The notes beneath the pieces were generated by a model. It did not search any database. It was not told the DNA's origin and saw only the letters and a program-made list of their open reading frames with translations. A stretch of 64,000 nucleotides of DNA from Lewinellaceae bacterium (GTDB taxonomy: Bacteria; Bacteroidota; Bacteroidia; Chitinophagales; Saprospiraceae). Shown here one piece after another: positions 53,265 to 62,846 of the stretch. Each line of letters opens with the position of its first letter. The first letter of the stretch is position 1. The stretch covers positions 774,804 to 838,803 of the forward strand of contig JACJYB010000001.1 of the NCBI GenBank assembly GCA_020636355.1. Direction: 5' to 3'. The position numbers and the translations under genes are program-made.

Positions 53265-53380
53265 TCCTTGTTGTTTTTATCCAGCCATCAGTACAATTTT
53301 GATTCCGCGAACCAGTTTCCGATTTATTCATGAACACCCTGTGGATTATTTAACTCAGGTTATTTTACCTGGCTTGGGAT

Positions 53381-55546
53381 TCATTGACCCATAAAGATCC
53401 AGGTTATATTCTGGCTATAATTAAATGCTGCGGTATTTCCTATTTTTAGCTCGGGCTTCCACGCACCATTTTCGAACTTTGCCGTTAATTCCGACCAGGA
53501 AAAAGCACCTTTTTCATAATCAAAACTAACGCCATCATCATCATAAAGCATATAGCGTCCTTCTTGTTGACCATATTTACGCACTACCAGGGAGAGTTTT
53601 TCACCGGGAAGGGGAGCCTGGTTCCGGGGAGCGGTCATCGGAATAATAGCCCCATCCTTTACAAATAAGGGAATATGTTCCAACCCCGGCTTTACCGTAA
53701 TCCATTCGCCATCACCAACATAAGCGCCGGTGTAGAAGTCAAACCATTTCCCGGGAGGTAGCGCGACCTGTCGGGTGCTGTCGCCGGCAAACATTGGAGC
53801 AACCAACAGGGATTCGCCCATCATGTATTGATACCGGATGGCTAATGTGGCATCGAGCTTGGACAAAGCGTCATAACCATCCTCCAGTTGCATGGCCCGG
53901 AAAGGAGGGATGCCTTCTTTTTGATAGCGGGCAAAGGCGGTATAGAGATAAGGCAGGAGTTGCATCCGTAAACGGGCAACTGCACGAACTTCCTCTTCCA
54001 CCTCCGGAAAGGACCAGGGTTTGGTCCCGCTGGACCAGGCATTCAGCATGGCCATCGGCGAAAAGCATACCGATTGCATTCGGCGCAGCCACTCTTCCGC
54101 CGAATCCGATGCCCGTACTTCCGGAGTCCATAACACTCCGATAAAGCTGCTGTTGATGAGGGCAGTGATGAAATCCTTATGACTGTAGTAATCGTTGTAC
54201 AGCACATAGGGCAATGCACTAGCTCCTGCGTTGGAGCCGCGGACCAGGCCATAAGTCCGCTGATTTTTTTCATGGAACCATTCCGCCGTCATGCGTTGGA
54301 GCGTCAACCCATAAGTTTGCCGCATCACTTCCGCCGGGGTTCCGGAAGGGAAACGCGCTACATCGGGCCACAACCAGCTGTCAAAGCCATCGACCTCGTC
54401 AATTTTAAAACCGCTTACCCCAATATTTAACAGGTTTTTCATGAAGTGTTGACGAAACATTTCCCGTGGTTGTGCAAGGGTGAAATCGGCCACCAGGCCA
54501 TTCCAAACCGTATGGCTCCCGCTGTAAGGGCGGATGGAATCGTAGAGGGAAGCGATGGGCGAGACATAGGGGTTGAGCCACAAATTGGTCCGGATTCCCT
54601 TAACAGATAATTGAGAAAGTAGCCCCTGAGGATCAGGGTACCGGCTGTCATCCCATTTAAAAGTACAGGGATAGGCCATACTTTGCCACCCTGGCTCCAG
54701 CCCGATAAAATCCAGCGGAAAATCATGCGCGGCAAATTCGTCTGCTTCCTGCAGAATGGCTTCCGCATTGTACAGGGTAGGTACACGCTGGGTGAATCCC
54801 AGACCCCATTTGGGAGGAAGGTACCCGCCACCACAGTATAAATTGTACCGCTGAACAACCCGCAGCATCGATGGCCCGCCAAAAACATAGACTTCGACGC
54901 CATCCGCCGGAACCAGGACCTCCACCGCATCCGAATAAGGCTGGGCTTGCCAGGCCGGGTTGGTATTGCGGTCCATGAGTTGCGGGGGATCATCCGCCTC
55001 CACACGTACTGCGGTTCCGGCATAAACGGTCAGGTATTGTGCGGCGTCGATCAATACGCCATAACCCTCCGTAGATAGGTAAAAGGGTACCGGTGCGTGG
55101 GTGCGTCCGTTGTCCTGGCCGCCGTAATGGTCGACATGTAAGTTCAGGATGCGCCCCCGTTGATTTTGCGTTTGAAAGTTGAGACCAAAACCGTAGATTT
55201 CTTCCGCCCTTTGCAGAGGAAAACGCAAATAGGTTTTTCCATCGATGACTTCAAAATGGATCTTCGTCGAATCCAGAGGAAAAGGTACCCGCTCCAAGGA
55301 TTCAAGAGCATCGTATTTTGGAGCACTATTCGCTGCAGAAAGTAAGGTGATGGGTTGTTTTTTTCCAACGGTAATTTTCCAAACGGAATTGGCCACCACG
55401 CTCCATCCGGATTGACTGATCAGGGGCAGATACAGCATCGATAAAGCAATCACCAAAGAGAACTTGAGCTTTCCCGGGTTTCCCGCCTGGATGATTTTCC
55501 GGTTCTGGATGGAATCAATTGCATGTCCGCAGCCTGGCATGATCAA
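53381..55546 (-). CDS. Glycoside hydrolase family 31, exported
   Basis: The 721-residue enzyme has an N-terminal hydrophobic stretch (LVIALSMLYLPLISQ, possibly preceded by a non-native extension), the N-terminal beta domain (YLRFPLQRAEEIYGFG and LHVDHYGGQDNGRTHAPVPF) and the (beta/alpha)8 barrel with the retaining nucleophile Asp in GVSGFKIDEVDGFDSW, GWQSMAYPCTF and IRTNLWLNPYVSPI. C-terminal beta-sandwich segments follow (LVAPMFAGDSTRQVALPPGK). GH31 includes alpha-glucosidases and alpha-xylosidases; the specificity cannot be read. It diverges from the rhamnosidase gene, separated by 144 bp, and may share a control region with it. Confidence 0.9.
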   Translation of the reverse strand: MIMPGCGHAIDSIQNRKIIQAGNPGKLKFSLVIALSMLYLPLISQSGWSVVANSVWKITVGKKQPITLLSAANSAPKYDALESLERVPFPLDSTKIHFEVIDGKTYLRFPLQRAEEIYGFGLNFQTQNQRGRILNLHVDHYGGQDNGRTHAPVPFYLSTEGYGVLIDAAQYLTVYAGTAVRVEADDPPQLMDRNTNPAWQAQPYSDAVEVLVPADGVEVYVFGGPSMLRVVQRYNLYCGGGYLPPKWGLGFTQRVPTLYNAEAILQEADEFAAHDFPLDFIGLEPGWQSMAYPCTFKWDDSRYPDPQGLLSQLSVKGIRTNLWLNPYVSPIASLYDSIRPYSGSHTVWNGLVADFTLAQPREMFRQHFMKNLLNIGVSGFKIDEVDGFDSWLWPDVARFPSGTPAEVMRQTYGLTLQRMTAEWFHEKNQRTYGLVRGSNAGASALPYVLYNDYYSHKDFITALINSSFIGVLWTPEVRASDSAEEWLRRMQSVCFSPMAMLNAWSSGTKPWSFPEVEEEVRAVARLRMQLLPYLYTAFARYQKEGIPPFRAMQLEDGYDALSKLDATLAIRYQYMMGESLLVAPMFAGDSTRQVALPPGKWFDFYTGAYVGDGEWITVKPGLEHIPLFVKDGAIIPMTAPRNQAPLPGEKLSLVVRKYGQQEGRYMLYDDDGVSFDYEKGAFSWSELTAKFENGAWKPELKIGNTAAFNYSQNITWIFMGQ

Positions 55547-55690
55547 TAAGCTTTGATATGGGTTAATTTTAGGATTTTTTAATCGATTATTTTGTTTGGG
55601 AGCGATTCAAAATCTTTAAAATTTATGGAAGTGGTGCGGAAATAATAGATGTAAGCAGGTATTTTCATCCGGTTAACGCATGAACCAATT

Positions 55691-58117
55691 ATGGATTGGA
55701 TAAAATATGGCTGGCTACTTGCTGTGGTGGCTTATGGCTGTAACGGCAAGCTGGGGGATAGCCAGGAATCCGTGGTAAGCCTTGAGGCTGGGGCGATCTG
55801 GATTCAGGACAGTCGCCCACTTCCGGATCAGGATTCTCTTTTCTACCTGGACCAGCCAGCCCCGCTATTCAGAAAGGAATTTAATTCCACGGAGAAAATC
55901 AAGGAAGCGATGCTACTGATCACCGCTGCTGGATATTACCAGGCCTGGATTAACGGCAATGTGGTTGGAAAAAATGTACTGGATCCGGTCTGGACCGATT
56001 ACAGCAAACGGATTTATTACACCGAATACGATGTGACTTCGCTCCTTAATGCAGGGAATAATTGTTTAGGGGTCACGCTGGGAAATGGATTTTACAATCC
56101 GCTCCCGCTGCGTAAATGGGGCCAGCGAAATCTGCGGACTGACCTTGATAAAGTAGGGAAGCCGGCATTTATTGCTAAACTGATCCTGAATTTTGAAAAT
56201 GGCTCTTCCCAGGAAATAGTCACCGATACTTCGTGGAGGTTTACCTACGGGCCATTACTGAAAAATGATGTGTACATCGGTGTGACCTATGATGCGGGCA
56301 ATGAAATAAAAGGCTGGCAGATGCCTGATTTTGACGCCAGCTCATGGGACCATTCACTGCAGGGCGGGGACCCTGGCGGACAGTTACAAAAAGCATTTTT
56401 CCCTCCGATTCAGGTCACCCAGGAAATCAACCCTAAAACTATTTACAGTCCGGCGCCCGGAATTTGGATGGTCGATATGGGAATCAATTTTACCGGCACC
56501 TACCGGATCAAAATAAACGGTCAGACAGGGGACACCATCTCCATGCGATTTGGAGAGCGGATCTATGAGGACGGCACCCTCAATCCGATGACCGCCGTTG
56601 CCGGACAAATCAAGCGAAAAGGCATGGGCGGTTCGGGCGCTCCAGACATCGCCTGGCAAGAGGACCACTACATCATCGGCAAACCCGGAGAGGCCTGGTT
56701 CACGCCGGAGTTCACCTATCATACATACCGGTATATGGAGATCAGAGGACTTGCTTCGCAGCCGCTCCAGGAAGATATCCGGGGGCTTTTTATCCATTCC
56801 AATGTGAAGAGCGACAACCACTTTTCCACCGCATCTCCTTTGCTGAACTCGATCCAGGAGATCACGGAAAGAACTTTTCTGGCCAACCTGGTCGGTGTGC
56901 AATCCGATTGCCCGGCCCGGGAGAAATTTGGTTATGGCGGCGATCTGAATGCCACCAGTGAAGCCTTCATTTATAATTTTGACATGCAGGCTTTCTACCG
57001 GAAAACCCTCTACGACTGGATGGACGCCATGAATGACACCCTTTTTGTGGACACCGCACCCTTTGTGGGAATCAACTACTGTGGCCTCAGTTGGGAATCG
57101 GCCTTTCTCATCACCCAGTATTATCTCTATCTCTATTACGGTGACCTGGATCTGGTTAAGGAACTGTATGCAGCAGATATTCAGTGGATGCAAAAAGTCG
57201 CACGGATCCATCCGGAAGGGTGGGTGGATGAAGGGTTGAGCGACCATGAATCCCTGGCCCCGGTGCCGGTCAAGCTGACCGGGACCTGCCATTACCTGCA
57301 GTGTGCCCGGATTATGATATCGTTTGCAGAGCTCATGGGTTATGAAAAAAACAAGGAGGAATTCGAAAACCTCGCCGCCCGGCTTCAGGGGATGATCCGG
57401 GAAGAATATTGGGATAAGCCCGTGGCAGGTGAAATCAACCGTCAAACCCTTTTTGCAACGTTACTTTACCATGAAGTGATTCCTGCAGACCAGGTGACAG
57501 CGGCTGTCGACTCCCTGCGTCAGGCAGTGGCGGAAGCGCCGTCCGGACATTTCATTACCGGTATTTTCGGTACTAAATATGTCCTGGAAGCGCTTTCGCG
57601 CTATGGTTCTCCCCAGGAAGTCTACGATATCGTCAACAGTACCGCCTATCCGGGCTGGGGTTACATGATCGACCAAGGGGCAACCACCGTTTGGGAGACC
57701 TGGAAGGAGAGCGATAACACCTTTTCCAACTGCCATCCAATGTTTGGATCGGTGACCGAGTGGTTTTACCGGTGGCTGGGAGGCATTCAGGCGGATCCAG
57801 GGCATCCGGGTTTCAAGACGTTTGTGTTGGCGCCCTACATGCCGGAAGGGCTGGATTCCGTTTCCTGTACCTACCACGCACCTCATGGGCCCATTACATC
57901 CAAATGGCAAAGAGAGGAGGGTGATCATTACCGCTATGAGGTCTCTATCCCGGAAGGAAGCAGCGCTCAGGTTATCCTGCCCAAGGGCCATGCAAAAATT
58001 ACCCGCATCAGGGATTTAATGGGAAATAAGGACCTTGACCGGATGGAAGGCATGGAAACGGGTCGTGTTAAACTGACTGCGGGCCGGTATTTATTAGCTA
58101 TTTCTCCGGATCATTGA
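55691..58117 (+). CDS. Alpha-L-rhamnosidase (GH78), lipoprotein
   Basis: The 808-residue enzyme has a probable lipid anchor (LLAVVAYGC, Cys17), an N-terminal Bac_rhamnosid_N-like domain (YYQAWINGNVVGKNVLDP; FYNPLPLRKWGQRNL), a central accessory domain (YSPAPGIWMVDMGINFTGTY; MRFGERIYEDGTL) and the six-hairpin catalytic domain. The general acid is Glu411 in QSDCPAREKFGYGGD and the base is Glu669 in GATTVWETWKES. It inverts alpha-L-rhamnosides from pectin (rhamnogalacturonan I) or flavonoid glycosides. Together with the acetylesterase and the uronate operon it supports pectin use. Confidence 0.93.
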   Translation: MDWIKYGWLLAVVAYGCNGKLGDSQESVVSLEAGAIWIQDSRPLPDQDSLFYLDQPAPLFRKEFNSTEKIKEAMLLITAAGYYQAWINGNVVGKNVLDPVWTDYSKRIYYTEYDVTSLLNAGNNCLGVTLGNGFYNPLPLRKWGQRNLRTDLDKVGKPAFIAKLILNFENGSSQEIVTDTSWRFTYGPLLKNDVYIGVTYDAGNEIKGWQMPDFDASSWDHSLQGGDPGGQLQKAFFPPIQVTQEINPKTIYSPAPGIWMVDMGINFTGTYRIKINGQTGDTISMRFGERIYEDGTLNPMTAVAGQIKRKGMGGSGAPDIAWQEDHYIIGKPGEAWFTPEFTYHTYRYMEIRGLASQPLQEDIRGLFIHSNVKSDNHFSTASPLLNSIQEITERTFLANLVGVQSDCPAREKFGYGGDLNATSEAFIYNFDMQAFYRKTLYDWMDAMNDTLFVDTAPFVGINYCGLSWESAFLITQYYLYLYYGDLDLVKELYAADIQWMQKVARIHPEGWVDEGLSDHESLAPVPVKLTGTCHYLQCARIMISFAELMGYEKNKEEFENLAARLQGMIREEYWDKPVAGEINRQTLFATLLYHEVIPADQVTAAVDSLRQAVAEAPSGHFITGIFGTKYVLEALSRYGSPQEVYDIVNSTAYPGWGYMIDQGATTVWETWKESDNTFSNCHPMFGSVTEWFYRWLGGIQADPGHPGFKTFVLAPYMPEGLDSVSCTYHAPHGPITSKWQREEGDHYRYEVSIPEGSSAQVILPKGHAKITRIRDLMGNKDLDRMEGMETGRVKLTAGRYLLAISPDH

Positions 58118-58195
58118 TCGTTAGAAAATTAATGGATACGAATACAAGGGTATTAATTTCATGTTTAAAGAGCCCATTCAAATAAAGAGTCGATT

Positions 58196-60412
58196 ATGAA
58201 AAATATCATTTTGTTGTTGCTGTTGTGCTTTTCCTTTGCATCCTGGTCGCAAGGAACTCTTGCGTTGGTTGATATTTATAAGAATGACACGTACCGTCAA
58301 AAAGGGTTTGGCCCGGTGCGATGGATGAAGGACAACGAGGGCTATTCGACGCTAGAGAGGAATGGTACTTTTGGTGGTTATGATATTGTGCGATACGAGG
58401 CCACTTCCGGAGCCCGGTCGGTCCTGGTATCCTCCGAAAAATTGATACCGGATGGTGCAAGTCAGCCGTTGACCATTGCCAATTACGAGTGGTCAATGGA
58501 TAATTCAAAATTATTGATTTTCACCAACACCCGTAAAGTTTGGCGCTACCACACCCGCGGTGATTATTGGGTGCTAGACCTCATGTCCGGTGACCTGACC
58601 CAACTGGGGAGCGCGGTTAAGGCAACGACCATGATGTTTGCCAAATTCTCACCCGATGCAACCCGCGTTGGCTATGTGAGTGAAAACAATATTTACGTGG
58701 AAAGCCTGGAATCGGGCGCCATTACCCCATTGACTACTGATGGGAGTGCCAGCATAATCAACGGAACCTTCGATTGGGTTTATGAAGAAGAGCTCTCGTG
58801 CCGGGATGGATTTCGCTGGAGTCCGGATGGGACTCAAATTGCCTACTGGCAATCCAATACGGAAGGGACCGGCACCTTTTATTTAATTAATAATCTGGAT
58901 TCCAATTATTCACAACCGATTCCTTTTCCCTATCCCAAAGTCGGGACCAGCAATTCCGCAGTCAAAGTGGGTGTGGTTTCCAGTTCAGGAGGCCAGACCC
59001 AGTGGTTTGATGTGCCCGGCGATCCCCGCAACAATTATTTGGCGAGGATGGACTTTATTCCGAACTCGTCAGAAGTGATGATCCAGCAATTGAACCGAAA
59101 ACAAAATAAGAATACCGTCTGGACCGGTAACACCCATACGATGGCACTAACGTCCCTGTTTACGGATGAGGATAAAGCCTTTTTGGATATTCACGACAAC
59201 ATCAGGTGGCTCGATCATGACCAATATTTTACCTGGACCAGTGAGAAGGATGGCTGGCTGCATTTGTATAAAGTTTCCAGAGATGGGAAAAAAATGAGCA
59301 CCATTACCCAAGGAGATTTTGATGTGGTAAGCATTAATTGCATTGATCCGGAAGGGGGATATGTTTATTACATTGCTTCGCCGGAAAATTATACGCAACG
59401 CTATCTGTACCGGAGTAAAATGGATGGAAATTCAGCGCCCGAGCGTATGAGTCCGGCCGACCAGCCGGGACAGCATGCTTATCAAATTTCAAGCAATGCA
59501 AAATATGCGATCCACACTTTCCAAAATACCACGACGCCCAATAAAATCGATTTAATCAATTTACAGGATCACAAGACGATCCGCGTACTGGAAGATAATT
59601 CCATGCTGGCTGCCAGGATAAATGCTTTGAGATTGGGCCGTAAAGAATTTGTGAAGCTGGATATTGGTGCGGTAGTCCTGGATGCCTGGATCCTGACACC
59701 TCCGAAATTTGATCCCTCGAAAAAATATCCGATTATATTTTATGTCTATGGCGAACCTGCTGGTTCCACGGTACAGGATGCCTGGCAGGGAGGAGATTTA
59801 TGGCACCAATTTCTGGCCCAGCAGGGCTATGTGGTAGCCAGTATTGACAATCGAGGGACAAATACGCCGCGCGGTCAGGTATGGAGGAAATCGATTTATG
59901 GACAAATTGGAATCCTGGCAGCACATGACCAGGCAGCCGCTGCCTCAAAATTATTTCAAATGTTCCCCTACATCGATACGAGCAGGGTAGGGATCTGGGG
60001 ATGGAGTGGTGGTGGCCAGATGACCATGAATTGCCTGTTCCGGTATCCCAAGATTTATAAGGCGGGTTTGGCTGTGTCCTTTGTAGCGGATCAGCGATTG
60101 TATGACAACATCTATCAGGAGCGCTATATGGGGCTACTAGAGGAAAATGAAGAAAATTATATTGCCGGGTCACCGATCAGCCACGCCAAAGACCTGGAGG
60201 GGAACCTTATGATCATTCACGGTACCGGTGACGATAATGTGCATTATCAGAATTTTGAAAGGATGGCGAATGAGTTGATCAAGTACAATAAACTATTTGA
60301 TATGATGTCCTATCCGATGCGTACACATAGTATTTCTGAGCGGGAAAATACCTCATTGCATTTAAGGGAAACCATGATCAGCTATTGGAAGCGGGTGCTA
60401 CCGGTTAACTAA
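58196..60412 (+). CDS. Dipeptidyl-peptidase IV (S9B)
   Basis: The 738-residue exported serine peptidase has a signal peptide (IILLLLLCFSFASWSQ), an eight-bladed propeller (from ~60 to ~480; NYEWSMDNSKLLIFTN; YEEELSCRDGFRWSPDG with the EE motif that binds the substrate amino group) and an alpha/beta hydrolase domain. The triad is Ser604 in IWGWSGGGQMTMN, Asp in GTGDDNVHYQ (~679-680) and His711 in MRTHSISE. It releases X-Pro or X-Ala dipeptides. The Xaa-Pro aminopeptidase 82 bp downstream makes a proline-peptide pathway. Confidence 0.95.
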   Translation: MKNIILLLLLCFSFASWSQGTLALVDIYKNDTYRQKGFGPVRWMKDNEGYSTLERNGTFGGYDIVRYEATSGARSVLVSSEKLIPDGASQPLTIANYEWSMDNSKLLIFTNTRKVWRYHTRGDYWVLDLMSGDLTQLGSAVKATTMMFAKFSPDATRVGYVSENNIYVESLESGAITPLTTDGSASIINGTFDWVYEEELSCRDGFRWSPDGTQIAYWQSNTEGTGTFYLINNLDSNYSQPIPFPYPKVGTSNSAVKVGVVSSSGGQTQWFDVPGDPRNNYLARMDFIPNSSEVMIQQLNRKQNKNTVWTGNTHTMALTSLFTDEDKAFLDIHDNIRWLDHDQYFTWTSEKDGWLHLYKVSRDGKKMSTITQGDFDVVSINCIDPEGGYVYYIASPENYTQRYLYRSKMDGNSAPERMSPADQPGQHAYQISSNAKYAIHTFQNTTTPNKIDLINLQDHKTIRVLEDNSMLAARINALRLGRKEFVKLDIGAVVLDAWILTPPKFDPSKKYPIIFYVYGEPAGSTVQDAWQGGDLWHQFLAQQGYVVASIDNRGTNTPRGQVWRKSIYGQIGILAAHDQAAAASKLFQMFPYIDTSRVGIWGWSGGGQMTMNCLFRYPKIYKAGLAVSFVADQRLYDNIYQERYMGLLEENEENYIAGSPISHAKDLEGNLMIIHGTGDDNVHYQNFERMANELIKYNKLFDMMSYPMRTHSISERENTSLHLRETMISYWKRVLPVN

Positions 60413-60494
60413 GATTTACCAGCACTGGAAATGCAATACAAAGGCAAAATCAACGGTTTTTTCTTCCGATTTACGGTCAATTAAAATAACAAAA

Positions 60495-61880
60495 ATGTTT
60501 TCAGCAAAGACTTACCGGGAACGGCGCAAAGCATTAAAAGAAAAGGTGTCTACCGGTCTGATATTATTTTTTGGTAACGAAGACTCGCCGATGAATTATG
60601 CCGATAACACCTATCATTTCCGGCAAGACAGTACATTCCTTTATTATTTTGGCATTCAACGGCCCGGCCTGATCGCTCTTCTGGATATTGACAATGATCG
60701 GGAGATTCTTTTTGGCGATGATTACACGGTTGAAGATTGGGTTTGGATGGGCCCGCAACCCACTGTGAAGTATCTGGCTGAAAACTGTGATGTAGGTCAG
60801 GTGCAGCCATTAAATGAACTGAGTCCATACTTCACCAGGGCTAAAAATAGCAAGCAAACCATCCATTTTTTGCCGCTATACCGGCCGGAGAATAAAATCA
60901 AATTACATGCTCTAACCGGAATAGCGCCGGATGAAATTGCTGCTAAATGTTCCATTGATCTGGTGCGTGCCGTGATCCAGCAGCGGGAATTCAAGACGGA
61001 GGAAGAAATAGAGCAGATCAGCCGGGCGGTCGACGTGACGGTAGATATGCATGTGGCCGCCATGCGCTGTGCCCGGCCGGGCATGACCGAAGCAGAGGTG
61101 ACTGCCGAGATCCACAAAGTGGCCATTGCGGCGGGTGGTAATCTTTCTTTCCCAATCATCGCCACCATCAATGGTCAGACCCTGCACAATCATTACCATG
61201 GCAATACGCTCAAGCAAGGAGATCTGTTGTTGATCGATGCCGGCTTTGAGGATAAAATGGGTTATGCCGGTGACCTTTCGAGTACCTTTCCGGTAAGCCG
61301 GCAATTTAACAGTGCGCAAAAAGAAATTTATCAGCTCACCCTGGAGGCACACGAGGCAGCCATTCAGGCACTTGGTGTTGGCATACCGTTTCTTAATGCA
61401 CATCTGGCGGCCTGCTCCACCATCTTTGACGGATTGAAGGCTATGGGCATCACCAAAGGAAATACGGATGATGCGGTTACCGCCGGCGCCCATGCCCTGT
61501 TCTTTCCCTGTGGCACCGGCCATATGATGGGGCTGGATGTGCACGATATGGAGGATCTGGGAGAAGTCTGGGTAGGCTACGATGGCCAGCCTAAAAGCAC
61601 CCAATTCGGGTTGAAGTCCCTGCGGTTGTCCAAGCCATTACAACCGGGCCACGTGGTAACCATCGAGCCAGGCATCTATTTCATCCCGGAACTGATGGAT
61701 CTATGGCGATCGGAAAATAAATTCAACGAGTTCATCAATTGGGATAAGCTCGATAGCTTCCGGAACTTCGGCGGCATACGCAATGAGGAGGATTTTGTTA
61801 TGACTGCTGACGGTGCCCGGTTGTTGGGAAAGCCTAAGCCGAAGACGATAGATGAGTTGGAGGCGGTATGGTTTCAGTAG
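60495..61880 (+). CDS. Xaa-Pro aminopeptidase (M24B)
   Basis: The 461-residue cytoplasmic metalloenzyme has the N-terminal aminopeptidase-P domain (FRQDSTFLYYFGIQRPGLIA) and the pita-bread fold. Metal ligands are visible as Asp in LLLIDAGFEDKMGYAGD, the second Asp in that stretch, His in FPCGTGHMMGLDVHD, Glu in VTIEPGIYFI and Glu in GGIRNEEDFVMT. It removes an N-terminal residue preceding proline, which complements the dipeptidyl-peptidase gene upstream on the same strand. No signal peptide is present. Confidence 0.95.
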   Translation: MFSAKTYRERRKALKEKVSTGLILFFGNEDSPMNYADNTYHFRQDSTFLYYFGIQRPGLIALLDIDNDREILFGDDYTVEDWVWMGPQPTVKYLAENCDVGQVQPLNELSPYFTRAKNSKQTIHFLPLYRPENKIKLHALTGIAPDEIAAKCSIDLVRAVIQQREFKTEEEIEQISRAVDVTVDMHVAAMRCARPGMTEAEVTAEIHKVAIAAGGNLSFPIIATINGQTLHNHYHGNTLKQGDLLLIDAGFEDKMGYAGDLSSTFPVSRQFNSAQKEIYQLTLEAHEAAIQALGVGIPFLNAHLAACSTIFDGLKAMGITKGNTDDAVTAGAHALFFPCGTGHMMGLDVHDMEDLGEVWVGYDGQPKSTQFGLKSLRLSKPLQPGHVVTIEPGIYFIPELMDLWRSENKFNEFINWDKLDSFRNFGGIRNEEDFVMTADGARLLGKPKPKTIDELEAVWFQ

Positions 61881-61985
61881 TTACTAGACAGGGGTTTAGT
61901 ATGTTTTCCTTGGGATAAGGTGGCAGTTGTTTAACAGCTTGAATTGGTGGGTGCTGGGCAGTCGGGTGCATTATAAATTGGTTAT

Positions 61986-62708
61986 TTACTTATTCAGGTA
62001 ATTCGCAATTTCAGCTTTTAACTTGATGGTTTCATCCAAGAGTTCTTGCTGGCCGTTCAAAAAGTCAATTTTCCAGATTTTTTTCCTGATCATGAAGTTT
62101 AGTAATTTGAAATAAGTGTCGTCTTGCTTAAACGAATTGTCTGAAAGTATACTGGTGATAATATGTCCTTTCTCTACAGCGAGCTGTGCCGAGACTTGAC
62201 CGAAGACCGGCGAAACAGCATTGCTGGCATTTACCTGGGTTGAATAGATGACTTCAAACAGTTCAATGATTTTGTTTTTTATATCCTTGTCTCTTATGAT
62301 TTCAAATCCATTATTTTTCAAAGACTCATAAGCAGATGATGAGATTGAAATTTGCTCATACCAGGTTGAATATTTGTAAAAACTTAACAGTGAATCAGTT
62401 GAAGAGGAATTAATAGATGGATTTTGTAAATGACTAATGATCTGATCGATGCCATGAATGGTAAAATTTTGAAAATTGATGCTCTTTTGAAGGGATTCAA
62501 TGTTCTTATCCAAATTCGTTTCCAGTTCTTTAAGGTATTCTATTTCCTTAAGACCGTCTTTCCTTCCTTCATTCCAATTATTGACCTGCAATGCCAAAAG
62601 AATCCCGATCATCACGAGCAATATTTCTCCTGAAGCATAGATCAGGTATCTTTTCAGATTTCCTTCATCCAACAGTTTTCGCCTGATTTGTTTCAATAAT
62701 TTCAACAT
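61986..62708 (-). CDS. DUF6090-family membrane protein
   Basis: The 240-residue protein opens with a basic segment (IRRKLLDEGNLKRYLIYASG) and one membrane helix (EILLVMIGILLALQVNNWNE), the recognisable start of DUF6090, a Bacteroidota family of unknown function. The remaining 200 residues are predicted cytoplasmic or periplasmic helices (KELETNLDKNIESLQKSI). It is a single gene on the minus strand. Nothing in the neighbourhood explains the function. Confidence 0.85.
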   Translation of the reverse strand: MLKLLKQIRRKLLDEGNLKRYLIYASGEILLVMIGILLALQVNNWNEGRKDGLKEIEYLKELETNLDKNIESLQKSINFQNFTIHGIDQIISHLQNPSINSSSTDSLLSFYKYSTWYEQISISSSAYESLKNNGFEIIRDKDIKNKIIELFEVIYSTQVNASNAVSPVFGQVSAQLAVEKGHIITSILSDNSFKQDDTYFKLLNFMIRKKIWKIDFLNGQQELLDETIKLKAEIANYLNK

Positions 62709-62773
62709 AGCGCCTTCTGCTTTCCTAATTTGTTGACCATCATCGATTGTTGTATTATTTTAAGAATAAAAAA

Positions 62774-62804
62774 CTCCGTGGCTCTCTGTGTGATCTCTGT
62801 GTAA
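62774..62804 (+). repeat. CTCCGTGgCTCTCTGTG dispersed motif
   Basis: Between the DUF6090 gene and the phosphoesterase gene lies ctccgtggctctctgtgtga followed by tctctgtgtaac, a GTG-periodic string related to the motif at 17825-17854 and to the cctaagtgccttagtgg block in the array units. It looks like a member of a widespread intergenic motif class; function unknown. Confidence 0.4.
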
Positions 62805-62846
62805 CAACAAATTCTTTTTTTCCTAAAGAGATTTTCCAGGATGTAC

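Noticed and set aside
56384..57445. A 353-residue antisense frame within the GH78 gene
   Set aside because: The GH78 frame carries all catalytic motifs; the antisense frame has no family signature and arises from codon bias on the opposite strand.
60912..61604. A 230-residue antisense frame within the Xaa-Pro aminopeptidase gene
   Set aside because: The sense frame has all five metal ligands; the antisense frame shows no domain.
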